64,000 bases of DNA. Source: Sodalis praecaptivus. Its GTDB lineage: Bacteria > Pseudomonadota > Gammaproteobacteria > Enterobacterales > Enterobacteriaceae. Both the position numbers and the translations under genes were made by a program. The number at the start of each line of letters is the position of its first letter. Position 1 is the stretch's first letter. The stretch is from NCBI RefSeq assembly GCF_000517425.1, contig NZ_CP006569.1, positions 4,640,760-4,704,759 of the forward strand, given 5' to 3'. The notes under the pieces are model-generated. The model saw nothing but the letters and a program-made list of their open reading frames with translations, did no database searches and was not told the origin of the DNA. Of the stretch, positions 47,598 to 61,920 are shown piece after piece.

Positions 47598-48143
47598 TTA
47601 GAAGCTGTCTTTGTCGTAGCCGCGTTTTAGCAGCTGCAGTATATCTTCCTGATCCGTCTGCGCGTCCTCATCGTCATCGTCAATAAGCTCAATGCCCAAC
47701 TCGGTCATCAGCTCATCAATTCGATCCAGCGCCTGGTCGACATAGCGGCGCTCCTCCGTGGAAAGGGTTTCGTCCTGCTCAAGACGCTGCAATAACCCAT
47801 CCAGACGATCGTCATTCTCCAAACGTGCCAACTCCTGTTCGGCCGTTTCCCGCGGCTTTGGCGGCTGCGGCGCGGGCGCGAGGGATTTGGGTGGGATCGT
47901 TGTCCCCTCAACCGTCAGCGGCACGGGTTTTTTGCTGCCGATACGGCCATCCTGCGGCGTACGGGTATTTTGGCGTACGGCCTCGCCGCCGCCCTGACTG
48001 CGTGAACCGGCGGCCAGCCCGCGGCGTTTTTTCTGCCGCTTACGTTCACGCCCTTCGAGATTCAACTCTTCGCGGCTTTTACGCTGCTTTTTTTTTCGCG
48101 CGTCGCCGGGCTTGCCGCGGCCGCCCCGTGCTGATGAATTCAT
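47598..48143 (-). CDS. yihI: Der GTPase-activating protein YihI
   Basis: A 181-residue, highly charged cytoplasmic protein. The basic N-terminal part (KKKQRKSREELNLEGRERKR, QKKRRGLAAGSRS) is followed by an acidic helical C-terminal part (LARLENDDRLDGLLQRLEQ, VDQALDRIDELMTELG, DDDDEDAQTDQED). This is the E. coli YihI layout, which stimulates the GTPase Der and so tunes 50S assembly. The ATG at 48143 gives the family start; the longer frame adds an unconserved leader. It is transcribed toward hemN. Confidence 0.92.
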   Translation of the reverse strand: MNSSARGGRGKPGDARKKKQRKSREELNLEGRERKRQKKRRGLAAGSRSQGGGEAVRQNTRTPQDGRIGSKKPVPLTVEGTTIPPKSLAPAPQPPKPRETAEQELARLENDDRLDGLLQRLEQDETLSTEERRYVDQALDRIDELMTELGIELIDDDDEDAQTDQEDILQLLKRGYDKDSF

Positions 48144-48311
48144 AATATTGGCTCTTGGGTAAGGGTATGACATCTACCGTTGCGGCGGAATCTATCAGAA
48201 AGCCGCACAAGAAAAAAGATGACCGCGCCCGTGGGCGAAGATAAAAAACGCATCCCGGGACATAACCGGTATAATTGCCGTTAATATGCCATCTCCAGAG
48301 AGAGGATACCG

Positions 48312-48956
48312 TTGACCAAATCTTATAACTATCAGATAACCCATTTCGTGACCAGCGCGCCGGATATTCGCCATTTGCCGATCGACAGCGGGATTGAAAT
48401 AGCCTTTGCGGGGCGTTCCAACGCCGGCAAATCCAGCGCGCTTAACACTCTGACCAACCAAAAAAACTTGGCCAGGACCAGTAAAACCCCCGGACGCACC
48501 CAGCTTATCAACCTGTTTGAGGTGGAGCCCGGCATCCGGCTGGTGGACCTTCCCGGCTATGGCTACGCCGAAGTGCCGGAAGAGTTAAAACGCAAGTGGC
48601 AGCGCGCCCTGGGCGAATATCTGCAAAAGCGCGACAGCCTCAAAGGGCTGGTGGTATTGATGGATATTCGTCACCCGATGAAAGATCTCGACCAGCAAAT
48701 GGTGCAATGGGCGGTGGATGTCAATATTCCGGTTCTCGTCCTGCTTACCAAAGCCGATAAGCTGGCTTCCGGCGCGCGCAAAGCGCAGTTAAATCAAGTG
48801 CGCGAAGCGGCGCTGGCATTCATGGGCGATGTCGAGATTGAAACATTTTCGTCGCTGAAAAAACAGGGCGTGGATAAACTGCGGCAGAAACTCGACGCGT
48901 GGTTTACCGCCATCCCGCCGGCGATAGCGCCAGAAGCGCCGGCGAGTGAAGAATAA
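48312..48956 (+). CDS. engB: Ribosome-biogenesis GTP-binding protein EngB/YsxC
   Basis: A 214-residue GTPase: G1 [10 protein letters not shown]2 [10 protein letters not shown]3 [13 protein letters not shown]4 LTKADKL and G5 SSLKKQG. It binds the maturing 50S subunit and is essential in most bacteria. Translation starts with TTG at 48312, with AGAGAGGA upstream, and aligns with E. coli MTNLNYQQTHF. It is convergent with spf and polA. Confidence 0.96.
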   Translation: MTKSYNYQITHFVTSAPDIRHLPIDSGIEIAFAGRSNAGKSSALNTLTNQKNLARTSKTPGRTQLINLFEVEPGIRLVDLPGYGYAEVPEELKRKWQRALGEYLQKRDSLKGLVVLMDIRHPMKDLDQQMVQWAVDVNIPVLVLLTKADKLASGARKAQLNQVREAALAFMGDVEIETFSSLKKQGVDKLRQKLDAWFTAIPPAIAPEAPASEE

Positions 48957-49103
48957 CGCCCTGTTTCACGCCCTGGCCGAGGCCACGGCGGCGCTATGTA
49001 CCTTGCCTGTGACGTCACGCCCTGACCGGGATAGCGGCGGCGCCGCTGTTCACGTTGCCATGTTCACGCTGCCGGACAGCGCACGGCAAGGTTTTCCACG
49101 CCC

Positions 49104-49213
49104 AATAAAAAACGCCCCAGTCATAAAATGACTGGGGCGGCTAATACTTAGCCAAATCCGATTACGTGAAGTAAAAGGTCTGAAAGATAGAACATCTTAC
49201 CTCTGTACCCTAC
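49104..49213 (-). ncRNA. spf: Spot 42 small RNA
   Basis: The minus strand from 49213 starts GTAGGGTACAGAGGTAAG and ends in a long GC hairpin (CGCCCCAGTCA... pairing with TGACTGGGGCG) followed by TTTTTTATT, about 110 nt. The first 60 bases are the same as E. coli spf as far as can be judged. Only the loop between the inner stem and the terminator differs. Spot 42 is an Hfq-dependent RNA repressed by CRP-cAMP that silences genes for non-preferred carbon sources. It lies just downstream of polA on the same strand, the E. coli arrangement. Confidence 0.95.
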
Positions 49214-49359
49214 GCCGATAACTTTACCCTATTTTTTGATGGGGAAAAAGAATTTTTTGTAGTTTACTTTCACCTTTTTACGTATAAGGAATGCTTATTG
49301 TGGGAATACATCACACTTTAATGTAGCTTAATTACAAAAAGTGCTTAGTCATTCGCCAC

Positions 49360-52146
49360 TTAGTGAGCTTGATCCCAGTTTTCACCGACCCCCACGTCCA
49401 CCTGCAACGGTACATCCAGCGTAAAACATCCCTCCATCAGCGCCTTAATCCGCGCTTTGGCGCTCTCTACCGCATCCCTTTGCACCTCAAACACCAATTC
49501 ATCATGAACCTGCATAATCATGCGAACCGGCGGCGCCTCCTGCTGCAACCAGCCATCGATCGCAATCATCGCCCGTTTGATGATATCGGCGGCGGTGCCC
49601 TGCATAGGCGCATTAATGGCCGCGCGCTCCGCGCCTTTCTTGCGCATGCCGTTGCGCGAGTGAATATCCGGCAAATAAAGCCGGCGCCCGTCCAGGGTGG
49701 CGACATAACCTTGATCGTTCGCCTGCCTGCGGGTGCGTTCCATATAGTCCAAAACGCCGGGGTAGCGCTCGAAATAAAGATTCATATATTTCTGCGCCTC
49801 CGAACGCGGCACCGACAGCTGACGCGCCAGACCAAAGGCGCTCATGCCGTAAATCAGGCCAAAGTTGATAGCCTTGGCGCTGCGGCGCTGATCCTGTGTC
49901 ACCTTCTCCAACGGCATCCCGAAGACCTCGGCGGCGGTGGCGCGGTGAATATCCTTGCCGGCGGCAAAGGCGTTCAGCAATCCGGGATCGCGCGAGAGAT
50001 GCGCCATGATGCGCAGCTCAATCTGCGAATAGTCCGCCGCCACGATAAGCGCATCCGGCGGCGCGATAAATGCCTGGCGTATACGCCGTCCCTCATCATT
50101 ACGCACCGGAATATTTTGCAGGTTCGGATCGCTCGAAGATAGTCGTCCGGTAGCGGTAACGGCCTGATGATAGGAGGTATGCACCCGTTTCGACACCGGG
50201 TTGATCATCTGCGGTAGTTTATCGGTGTAGGTGGATTTAAGCTTGGCCAGGCCGCGGTATTCCAAAATCAGCTTCGGCAGCGGATAATCCAGCGCCAGCT
50301 CCGCCAGCACCTCTTCATTGGTGGAAGGGGCACCGCCGGGGGTTTTTTTCAGCACCGGCAGTTTCTGTTTATCGTATAAAATCGCCTGCAGCTGTTTGGT
50401 AGAGGAAAGATTGAACGGTTCTTCAGCCAGCTGATGCGCTTCCAGTTCCAGCGCTTCCAGACGTTTGGTCAGCTCCACCGAATGCGCGGCGAGAATGTTT
50501 TCGTCAATAAGCACGCCGGTGCGCTCAATGCGCGACAGGACCGGCACCAGCGGCATTTCAATTTCCTGAAAGACTTTTTTCAGCTCCGGCGCTTGCTCAA
50601 TGCGCGGCCACAGCGTCTGATGCAAACGCAGCGTCACATCGGCGTCTTCGGCGGCGTAGGGGGCGGCCTGTTCCAAAGCGATCTGGTTGAACGTCAGCTG
50701 GTTGCGCCCTTTACCCGCGATCTCCTCAAAGCTCACGGTGGTGTGTTGTAAAAAACGATCCGCCAGGCTGTCCATATCGTGGCGGCCGGCGACGCTGTCC
50801 AGCACGTAGGATTCCAGCATGGTATCGAATGCGATGCCGGCCAACTCAATGTCGTATCGTTTCAATACCCCGCGGTCGAATTTGAGGTTCTGGCCGATTT
50901 TGCCGATGGCGGCATCTTCCAGCACCGGTTTCAACAATGCCAGTACCGCCGCGCGGTCAAGCTGGTCCGGCGCATCCAGATAGTCATGCCCCACCGGCAG
51001 GTAGGCAGCTTCACCCGGTTTCACGGCAAAGCACAGCCCCACCAAATTGGCGGTCAGCGTATCCAGCCCATCGGTTTCGGTATCGAAGGCGAACACGCCG
51101 GCGCTGCGAATAGCGGTAATCCACTGCTCAAGCGTCGCCATGTCGTAAATGATCTGATAGCCGTCTTTTGACAGTACCTCAGCCGGCGCCTCCGCTGCGG
51201 CCGGGCGAGGCGCGGTAAAGGGCGAAGGCGGCGCGACGGCGCTTTTGCGGCCCTGTAGCCATTTACCCGCTTCTAGGTCGCTCAACCAGCGTTTAAATTC
51301 ATAACGCTGAAACAACAGCATCAGCGCTTCGGCCTCGGGCTCTTCAACCGTTAGCTGATCATAGGGTAAATCCAGCGCCACATCGGTTTTAATCGTCGCC
51401 AACTGGTAGGAAAGGAAAGCCACCTCGCGGTGCTGCTCGAGTTTGGCGGCCATGGTTTTGGCGCCGCGGAAGCTCAAGGTGCTGACGCTATCAAGCTGTT
51501 GATACAGGGTTTCCAGCCCCCCTACTCCCTGCAATAGCGCCTGCGCGGTTTTCTCCCCGACTCCCGGCACGCCCGGAATATTATCCGAGCTATCGCCCAT
51601 GAGCGCCAGATAGTCGATGATAAGCTCCGGCGGCACGCCGAATTTCAACTGCACCTCTTGCGGACCGAGGATGGTGTTCGACATGGTATTGATCAGGGTA
51701 ATTTTGGGCGACACTAGCTGCGCCATGTCTTTATCACCGGTGCTTATCAGCACGTCGCGGCCGTCGCGCGCCGCCGCCAGCGCCAGCGTACCGATAACAT
51801 CATCGGCCTCTACGCCGCTGATAGCCAGCAGTGGCAGCCCCATCGCCTTGACCATCTCATGCAGCGGCGCTATCTGGCTGCGCAGATCGTCCGGCATGGG
51901 CGGCCGGTGGGATTTGTAGTGCTCAAACAATTCATCGCGAAAGGTCTTGCCCTTGGCATCAAACACCACCGCCACATGGCTTGGTCGGTATTGCACCAGC
52001 AGGCTTTTAAGCATATTCAATACGCCGTACATCGCCCCCGTGGGTTCCCCCCCGCTATTGGTCAGCGGCGGGAAGGCATGATAGGCGCGGTAAAGATAAG
52101 AAGAGCCATCCACCAGGATTAACGGGTTTTCTGCGATTTGAACCAT
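49360..52146 (-). CDS. polA: DNA polymerase I
   Basis: A 928-residue enzyme, the E. coli length. The N-terminal 5'-3' nuclease (about 1-320; [41 protein letters not shown]) is followed by the 3'-5' exonuclease (about 325-520; FDTETDGLD with catalytic acids kept). The polymerase domain has motif A ([17 protein letters not shown]), motif B ([19 protein letters not shown]) and motif C ([10 protein letters not shown]). It fills gaps, removes RNA primers and repairs DNA. In E. coli yihG and yihF lie on the far side toward dsbA; here only non-coding DNA remains. Confidence 0.98.
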   Translation of the reverse strand: MVQIAENPLILVDGSSYLYRAYHAFPPLTNSGGEPTGAMYGVLNMLKSLLVQYRPSHVAVVFDAKGKTFRDELFEHYKSHRPPMPDDLRSQIAPLHEMVKAMGLPLLAISGVEADDVIGTLALAAARDGRDVLISTGDKDMAQLVSPKITLINTMSNTILGPQEVQLKFGVPPELIIDYLALMGDSSDNIPGVPGVGEKTAQALLQGVGGLETLYQQLDSVSTLSFRGAKTMAAKLEQHREVAFLSYQLATIKTDVALDLPYDQLTVEEPEAEALMLLFQRYEFKRWLSDLEAGKWLQGRKSAVAPPSPFTAPRPAAAEAPAEVLSKDGYQIIYDMATLEQWITAIRSAGVFAFDTETDGLDTLTANLVGLCFAVKPGEAAYLPVGHDYLDAPDQLDRAAVLALLKPVLEDAAIGKIGQNLKFDRGVLKRYDIELAGIAFDTMLESYVLDSVAGRHDMDSLADRFLQHTTVSFEEIAGKGRNQLTFNQIALEQAAPYAAEDADVTLRLHQTLWPRIEQAPELKKVFQEIEMPLVPVLSRIERTGVLIDENILAAHSVELTKRLEALELEAHQLAEEPFNLSSTKQLQAILYDKQKLPVLKKTPGGAPSTNEEVLAELALDYPLPKLILEYRGLAKLKSTYTDKLPQMINPVSKRVHTSYHQAVTATGRLSSSDPNLQNIPVRNDEGRRIRQAFIAPPDALIVAADYSQIELRIMAHLSRDPGLLNAFAAGKDIHRATAAEVFGMPLEKVTQDQRRSAKAINFGLIYGMSAFGLARQLSVPRSEAQKYMNLYFERYPGVLDYMERTRRQANDQGYVATLDGRRLYLPDIHSRNGMRKKGAERAAINAPMQGTAADIIKRAMIAIDGWLQQEAPPVRMIMQVHDELVFEVQRDAVESAKARIKALMEGCFTLDVPLQVDVGVGENWDQAH

Positions 52147-52562
52147 AGCGTATTTCGTTCTTTTTAGTCAGCAAACATAAGGGGTAGCATGCCACAGCCG
52201 GCAGCCGGAGACGATGGTTAGCGTAGCATAAGGGCGATAAAAATACCGGGAATGCGGCGAGATCCGCAGGATCATGCTGTGGATAACTTTGTGAGTAAAA
52301 ATTATAGTTTTTATTGACAGCCGCGATATTTGCGAGGTTGCTAGACAAAAAACCTTTTATATCAAGTGATTAATATATTAACCTGTCAATAGCAAATTTC
52401 ATCACAAGGGTATTGCCATTGTGGATATAAACCTGCTATGGCCCGTTGCGGGCAAAGGTATTATCCGCTGGCAGATTGAGGAGATACCGCTATTTCTATT
52501 GACGTCAGAAACGACAACGCCGGCGATCGCCGGCGTTGTGCTGCATTCGCCCGTGGGCGATA
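52147..52562. other. Intergenic region between polA and dsbA; yihF and yihG absent
   Basis: It is AT-rich in the middle with no recognisable fragment of yihF or yihG. A sequence matching the DnaA box, TGTGGATAA, occurs at 52278-52286, about 130 bases upstream of polA. The dsbA terminator is at its far end. Confidence 0.5.
52514..52539 (-). terminator. Perfect 26-bp palindrome, terminator of dsbA
   Basis: The 26 bases are fully self-complementary (ACAACGCCGGCG at the left end), starting 24 bases after the dsbA stop. On the minus strand it is followed by CGTTTCTG, a weak T tract, so termination may be partial. A 26-base perfect palindrome can also form a cruciform. Confidence 0.6.
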
Positions 52563-53186
52563 TTACTTTTGGCTAAGAAGAAATTTCACGACATCGGCGA
52601 ATTGTTTGGTATAAGCATCCATCGATGACATATCCAATCCGTCATTCTTCACCATATATTTACCATTGACGAACATGGCCGGTACGCCGCGCAGTTGTAG
52701 ATCGGCGGCCGCTTTCTCCTGCTGTACGACCAAGGATTTCACCACAAAGCTGTTCCAGGCGGAATCATATTCCTCCGCGCTGACGCCCGCTTTAACAAAG
52801 ACCGCGCGGATGTCATCCGGCGTTTGAATCGTCTGCGTTTTCTGTAGGCCATCAAACAGCAGCGGACTGACTTTATCTTCTACCCCGAGCGCCATGGCTA
52901 CCGCCCAGGCCTGGGTGAGCTGTTTACCCATCGGCCCCAGGAAGTCCACGTGATATTTGGTCATTTTGGTTCCTGCCGGCAGCGCTTTTTTCACCGTACT
53001 GGAAATGTGATAGACCTGCTCGAATTGATAACAGTGCGGGCAATAAAACGAGAAAAACTCTAGCACCTGGGGTTCACTGGTTACCGGCTTGTCGAGCTGG
53101 ACATATTGTTGACCTTCAGTAAACTGCGCGGCCGAGGCACTGAATGCCAACGCGATACCCATCAACGCAAACCATATTTTTTTCAT
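52563..53186 (-). CDS. dsbA: Periplasmic thiol:disulfide oxidoreductase DsbA
   Basis: A 207-residue protein with a Sec signal peptide ([19 protein letters not shown], cleavage likely before AQFTEG). The thioredoxin-fold active site is C49-P-H-C52 in [13 protein letters not shown], with the cis-proline loop in [13 protein letters not shown]. It introduces disulfides into exported proteins and is re-oxidised by DsbB. The ATG at 53186 has GGAGAGAGAC upstream. It is the last gene of yihD-srkA-dsbA. Confidence 0.97.
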   Translation of the reverse strand: MKKIWFALMGIALAFSASAAQFTEGQQYVQLDKPVTSEPQVLEFFSFYCPHCYQFEQVYHISSTVKKALPAGTKMTKYHVDFLGPMGKQLTQAWAVAMALGVEDKVSPLLFDGLQKTQTIQTPDDIRAVFVKAGVSAEEYDSAWNSFVVKSLVVQQEKAAADLQLRGVPAMFVNGKYMVKNDGLDMSSMDAYTKQFADVVKFLLSQK

Positions 53187-53229
53187 AGATAGTCTCTCTC
53201 CGAAATGAATCATTTAGGCGTAAAAATAA

Positions 53230-54213
53230 TCAATAGACCGGCATCAGCTGCAGCGGAGGTTGTTGCAGCAGCGTTGCCTGTTCGATGAATAGCGCGGTTT
53301 GTTGCGACCAAAATTCCGCCTCAACCATCCACGGGAAACTACGTGGAAAAGCCGGATCGCCCCAGCGACGGCTAACCCAGGCGAGATAATGGATCATTCG
53401 CATTGCCCGCAACGGCTCGATAAGCGCCAGTTCCCGAGGATCGAAATCCATAAATTCAGCATAAGCGTCCAACAGCAGCGACAGTTGATACAGCCTGTCG
53501 CGGCGATCGCCGTTAAGCAGCATCCAAAGATCTTGGACAGCCGGGCCATTACGGGCATCGTCGAGATCGACAAACGTCGGGCCGTCGCGCCACAAGATGT
53601 TACCGGCGTGCAAATCGCCATGCAGACGCAGCGGGCGCCAGTCGGTTGTCCACACCTCATGCACCTGCGCTATGAGCTGGTCGCACGCCTGTAAAAACAT
53701 CGCTTTCTGCCGGCCAGAGATAAGGGTACTGTTTTCCAGCTCGCGGCGCGGCAACGTCAGATATTCTTCCAGTCCCATGGTCGGGCGCGCGCTAAAACAG
53801 CGGCTGCCGTTGTGTCGGTGAATACGGCCAAGAAAACGCCCTACCCACTCCAGCTGATCTTCGTTATCCTGCTCAAAAGCCCGCCCGCCAACGCTGGGAA
53901 ACAGGGCGAAATAGTAGCCAAGATGATTGTGCAGCGTCGCATTATTAATGACCAGCGGCGCTACGACCGGTATTTCGGCCTGCGCAAGCTCTTGCGCCAG
54001 CTGGTGCTCTTCTAAAATTTGCTCGGCACGCCAGCGTTCGGGGCGGTAAAATTTCACCACATAGCGCTTTTTCTCTTCGTCCAGAAACTGATAGACGCGA
54101 TTTTCATAGCTGTTGAGGGCGGTTAAGCCGGAATCGACGACGATCCCCGTCTGTTGCAGGGCGTCCATAATCAAATCGGGCATTAATGCCTGAAAATTGA
54201 ATTCTGTGCTCAT
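53230..54213 (-). CDS. srkA: Stress response kinase SrkA (YihE/RdoA)
   Basis: A 327-residue protein kinase of the APH/choline-kinase fold. The catalytic loop is RLHGDLHAGNILWRDG and the Mg-binding motif VDLDDARNG. VVKFYRPERWRAEQILEEH holds the ATP-site lysine. SrkA in E. coli counteracts MazEF-linked death and responds to Cpx. The ATG at 54213 aligns with the E. coli start; a GTG lies just before it. It is followed after 43 bases by dsbA, giving the Cpx-linked rdoA-dsbA arrangement. Confidence 0.96.
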   Translation of the reverse strand: MSTEFNFQALMPDLIMDALQQTGIVVDSGLTALNSYENRVYQFLDEEKKRYVVKFYRPERWRAEQILEEHQLAQELAQAEIPVVAPLVINNATLHNHLGYYFALFPSVGGRAFEQDNEDQLEWVGRFLGRIHRHNGSRCFSARPTMGLEEYLTLPRRELENSTLISGRQKAMFLQACDQLIAQVHEVWTTDWRPLRLHGDLHAGNILWRDGPTFVDLDDARNGPAVQDLWMLLNGDRRDRLYQLSLLLDAYAEFMDFDPRELALIEPLRAMRMIHYLAWVSRRWGDPAFPRSFPWMVEAEFWSQQTALFIEQATLLQQPPLQLMPVY

Positions 54214-54234
54214 CACCCGCCGCTTAGCCCCCGC

Positions 54235-54504
54235 TTACTCTTTGATAATACCGCGGGCGCGCAAAATGGCCGTTTTAAAATCTTCTTCATAATCTTTTGC
54301 TAGCCCGGGAATGGCGGCCGTTTTATCGCTGCCGCGCATTTTCAAATGATAGATCAGAATATCATCGGTCAGGCCGCTTAAATCGCCCTGATAACCCGCT
54401 TCCTGCGCCAGCTTTAGCAGAAATTGTACCAGGTTGAGATCGGGCTCCTGTTGCCAGGCGGGATGCAACAGCGCCACTAATTCATTAACGCGATGGCATT
54501 TCAT
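54235..54504 (-). CDS. yihD: YihD family protein (DUF1040)
   Basis: An 89-residue soluble protein, the same length as E. coli YihD and highly similar ([51 protein letters not shown]). Its function is unknown. The ATG at 54504 follows AAGGAAT. It is the first gene before srkA and dsbA on the minus strand, 21 bases from srkA. Confidence 0.95.
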   Translation of the reverse strand: MKCHRVNELVALLHPAWQQEPDLNLVQFLLKLAQEAGYQGDLSGLTDDILIYHLKMRGSDKTAAIPGLAKDYEEDFKTAILRARGIIKE

Positions 54505-54648
54505 AATACATTCCTTAGTGAAGGTCTGACAGTACTGTAGCAAGATTCGCGAACGGGGATAAACAGCATTATCCTGCATTCGCTAAAACATTGTATCCTA
54601 ATATGAAGGGTAATCCCCGTACCCTAGAATTTCATCCTGGAGAGGGCG

Positions 54649-55239
54649 ATGGCAACCAACGGCATTACCGGCGTGATCCTGGCGGGCGGGCTTTCGACGC
54701 GCATGGGCGGTGAAGATAAAGGCCTGCTGCAAATCAATCATAAGCCATTATACCGTTACGTAGCCGATCGTCTGGCGCCGCAGGTCGCTGTGCTGATGAT
54801 TAACGCTAATCGTAACGAAGATGCCTATCAGCACGGCGGTTTTCCGGTTGTGGCGGATACTTTTCCCGGTTTTGCAGGGCCGCTGGCCGGGATGCTGACG
54901 GGCCTACGCCTTGCCAATAGCGAATGGGTCGCGTTTGTCCCTTGTGATGTACCGGTTTTTCCGCACGATTTGGTGGCGCGGCTGTGTGAGAATCGACAGC
55001 AGGCGTCCGCGGCCTTTGCCAGCGATGATAAAGGTCACGATCATCCCACGTTTACGCTGCTGCACCGCGCTTTGGCGCCGGCGCTGGAGGCGTTTCTGCG
55101 CCGCGGAGGAAGGCGGGTCAGGCTTTTTCTGTCCACGCTCCCGGCACAGCGGGTGGTGTTTAACGCTTCCCGCTACGATTTTATGAATCTCAACACGCCG
55201 CAGGATCTTGACCTGTGGTCACACGGACAATTGCCATGA
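54649..55239 (+). CDS. mobA: Molybdenum cofactor guanylyltransferase
   Basis: A 196-residue nucleotidyltransferase. The GTP-binding N-terminus is ITGVILAGGLSTRMGGEDKGLL, followed by GPLAGMLTGL and VPCDVPVFP (Mg-binding DxP). It attaches GMP to molybdopterin to give MGD, the cofactor needed by enzymes such as the YdeP-type oxidoreductase in this window. GGAGAGGG precedes the ATG. Its stop overlaps mobB by ATGA. Confidence 0.94.
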   Translation: MATNGITGVILAGGLSTRMGGEDKGLLQINHKPLYRYVADRLAPQVAVLMINANRNEDAYQHGGFPVVADTFPGFAGPLAGMLTGLRLANSEWVAFVPCDVPVFPHDLVARLCENRQQASAAFASDDKGHDHPTFTLLHRALAPALEAFLRRGGRRVRLFLSTLPAQRVVFNASRYDFMNLNTPQDLDLWSHGQLP

Positions 55240-55751
55240 CCGTATCACCCCTTCCTTTGCTGGCCGTCGCCGCCTATAGCGGTACCGGCAAAACAACACT
55301 GCTGCAACAATTGATTCCGCTGTTAGACCAAGCCGGTCTGCGCGTGGGCATTATCAAGCATACCCACCATAAAATGGATGTCGATACGCCAGGTAAGGAT
55401 AGTTATACGCTACGTAAGGCCGGCGCGCGGCAGACGATGGTGGCCAGTGCGGCGCGCTGGGCGCTGATGACTGAAAACGTGCCGGCGCAGATGCCTTCTC
55501 TGGCCTGGTTGGCCAATCAGATGGATCCCTCGCTGCTCGATGTGATCCTGGTGGAAGGCTTCAAGCATGAGCCGGTCAGTAAAATTGCGCTCTATCGTTC
55601 GGCGACCGGTCAAGATTGGCGCACGCTCCTCGATCGGCATGTCATTGCGATCGCCAGCGATGTGCCGTTGGACTGTGCGCTGCCGCAGCTTAATATTAAC
55701 CAGCCTGCCGAGATCGCCCGTTTTATCATGACCTGGTTAGGGCGATCGTAA
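55236..55751 (+). CDS. mobB: Molybdopterin-guanine dinucleotide biosynthesis adaptor MobB
   Basis: A 171-residue P-loop GTPase-like protein. Walker A is AAYSGTGKTT, followed by IIKHTHHKMDVDTPGKDSY, KAGARQTMVAS and ILVEGFKHEPV, all close to E. coli MobB. It binds MobA and GTP and assists MGD insertion. The ATG at 55236 overlaps the mobA stop; an upstream in-frame GTG/ATG would lie inside mobA. It is convergent with the rRNA operon. Confidence 0.95.
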   Translation: MTVSPLPLLAVAAYSGTGKTTLLQQLIPLLDQAGLRVGIIKHTHHKMDVDTPGKDSYTLRKAGARQTMVASAARWALMTENVPAQMPSLAWLANQMDPSLLDVILVEGFKHEPVSKIALYRSATGQDWRTLLDRHVIAIASDVPLDCALPQLNINQPAEIARFIMTWLGRS

Positions 55752-55802
55752 GCTTGTCGTCACTTGGGGCGTCTGTGAATCGATGGTTGCATGAAAGACA
55801 AG

Positions 55803-55829
55803 AAAAAAACCCCCGGCTTGCGCCGAGGG
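55803..55829 (-). terminator. Second terminator of the rRNA operon (T2)
   Basis: On the minus strand, CCCTCGGC pairs with GCCGGGGG (one G-T pair) around GCAA and is followed by seven T. It stands about 60 bases beyond the first terminator. Confidence 0.88.
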
Positions 55830-55887
55830 CTCGTTGATAGCCCCTGCCGTCCCGGCCGTGACCGTGACAACCGCGTGCTTCTAGGCA

Positions 55888-55918
55888 AGAAAAAAGCCCT
55901 CTGCGTTAGCAGAGGGCT
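55888..55918 (-). terminator. First terminator of the rRNA operon (T1)
   Basis: On the minus strand a perfect 10-bp stem (AGCCCTCTGC with GCAGAGGGCT, loop of 4) is followed by six T, 10 bases after the 5S 3' end. Confidence 0.92.
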
Positions 55919-55928
55919 TCTTGATTGG

Positions 55929-56048
55929 ATGCCTGGCAGTTCCCTACTCTCGCATGGGGAGACCCCACACTACCATCGGCGCTACGGCGTTTCACTTCTG
56001 AGTTCGGCATGGGGTCAGGTGGGACCACCGCGCTAGTGCCGCCAGGCA
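55929..56048 (-). rRNA. rrf: 5S ribosomal RNA
   Basis: 120 bases running on the minus strand from TGCCTGGCGG to GCCAGGCAT. It includes the invariant CCGAACTCAGAAGTGAAAC loop region. The ends pair as helix I. It is almost identical to E. coli 5S. Confidence 0.98.
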
Positions 56049-56332
56049 AATTCGTTGTCCGCACCGCTTTCGCCGTGCAGAAGGCTCTTGCTGCCCGACC
56101 CTCACTCACGTGACCGTCGGGCGTTATCCGGAACATCGCTGATAATGTCTTGTCTCTTGCGCACGCTGCACGCCCTGCCGCCGCACCGGGGTCGGTGTGG
56201 CTCATGCCTTTCACGGCCATATCTGGCCTGCGGTTGGCGCGGGTGTCGGCGGTGTCATCCGCCTGCGCTTTGGGCGTCAACGTTCGCTTTCGCTCTCGTC
56301 TCACGCTCGCTCTCAAACAGCTCAGGTGTTGT

Positions 56333-59337
<3,005 letters not shown>

Positions 59338-59639
59338 TCACAACCCTGAGCTGTCTGCACCTTGTCCGACGGGCTGCACGACTGAAATCCGGCGTTGCGC
59401 GGTACTCGGCATCCTCATGGACATCAAGTCCACTGCGGTGCCTGCGTGCCGTGCGCCTGGGCTTTCAGCCGTTCGCGCCGTCTCGCTCGAGTGTCGCCAT
59501 ACTGGCGAGACCCGGCGGCGTCTGTGAAGACGCCACGGAGACGACAAGGCCTGTCGCGCTACAGTGATAACGCTTACGCGTTATCTCAGGTTTGCTTACT
59601 TCGTTTGAGAGACTCGCATACTGAGTTTGCGCTTCAGCA

Positions 59640-59690
59640 TGTGTTTCAAATTTTCAGCTTGTTCCGGATTGTTAAAGAGCGGTATTTCGC
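59640..59690 (-). promoter_or_regulatory. Spacer antitermination box (boxA) region
   Basis: On the minus strand the 16S-23S spacer contains GCTCTTTAACAATCCGG, the standard enterobacterial boxA element used by Nus factors. The whole gap between tRNA-Glu and 23S is about 392 bases, longer than usual, without another tRNA. Confidence 0.7.
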
Positions 59691-59729
59691 AGCGCGCTCG
59701 ATAAACGCGCTCTGAAATAAAAAGCAAAG

Positions 59730-59805
59730 TGGCGTCCCCTAGGGGGTTCGAACCCCTGTTACCGCCGTGAAAGGGCAGTGTCCTAGGCCACTAGACGAAG
59801 GGGAC
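59730..59805 (-). tRNA. gltU: tRNA-Glu (UUC) in the 16S-23S spacer
   Basis: 76 bases including an encoded CCA end. The acceptor stem is GTCCCCT with AGGGGAC, the anticodon loop CCTTTCACG with anticodon TTC, and the T-loop GGTTCGAACCC. A single tRNA-Glu in the spacer is the rrnB/C/E/G type of E. coli, in contrast with rrnA, which has tRNA-Ile and tRNA-Ala. Confidence 0.97.
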
Positions 59806-59905
59806 ACGAAAAATCGGCATAAAAAAAAGCCGCCGACGGGCTGCTTTGCTCGTGACAGTTATCAGACAATCTGTGTGGACACGTCACTTGAACGTATCGT
59901 CTAGG

Positions 59906-61447
<1,542 letters not shown>

Positions 61448-61539
61448 AAAGCTTGATGCTCAAAGAATTAAAACTGGTATTCGTATGAATATTCGTTGTT
61501 CACTCTTCAAGACTTGATATTTCGTGTATCGATATCGTC

Positions 61540-61590
61540 TTGTGAGTGCCCACACAGATTGTCTGATAAATTGTTAAAGAGCGTGGCCGG
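61540..61590 (-). promoter_or_regulatory. rRNA leader boxA
   Basis: On the minus strand CGCTCTTTAACAATTTATCAGACAATC-type sequence lies between P2 and 16S. Its boxA core GCTCTTTAACA matches the spacer copy, and the ATCAGACAATCTGTGTGG segment is repeated before the 16S 3' side, where it forms the RNase III processing stem. Confidence 0.75.
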
Positions 61591-61622
61591 GAGGGTATTT
61601 TCTCTACCGGCGCGGGTGGCGT

Positions 61623-61650
61623 ATATTACGCTTTTCCGCTGTAGAGTCAA
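61623..61650 (-). promoter_or_regulatory. rRNA promoter P2
   Basis: -35 TTGACT (61650-61645) and -10 TAATAT (61628-61623) have a 16-base spacer and the CTACAGCGG...GCG context typical of rrn P2. Confidence 0.88.
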
Positions 61651-61732
61651 GCTTTTATTTGCCCTTCGCGCGCCCGCTTGCCTCTGGCTGAGCCGGTAAG
61701 TCGCAGCGACTGTTCCCGGTCAGTGGAGGCGC

Positions 61733-61760
61733 ATTATAGGGCCTTCACGGCCGGTGACAA
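61733..61760 (-). promoter_or_regulatory. rRNA promoter P1
   Basis: -35 TTGTCA (61760-61755) and a perfect -10 TATAAT (61738-61733) have a 16-base spacer and a GCGCC discriminator downstream, the hallmarks of a stringently controlled rrn P1. The AT-rich bases beyond the -35 (61775-61800) suit an UP element. Confidence 0.9.
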
Positions 61761-61920
61761 GCGCTATTTCACAAATACGATCTGATTGATTTATTTTTCA
61801 GCAAAAGCGCTAAAAATGGCGTTATTATGCGCCAGAAACAGGAATTTCCCACCCGCAATGATTGCGTTGGCATAGTATGTGAAGGTTTATTGTCATGATG
61901 AAATAGGGAAGAACGCTATG

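Noticed and set aside
52278-52286. DnaA box TGTGGATAA upstream of polA as part of a replication origin
   Set aside because: A single box without clusters, AT-rich 13-mers or origin neighbours such as mnmG or mioC.
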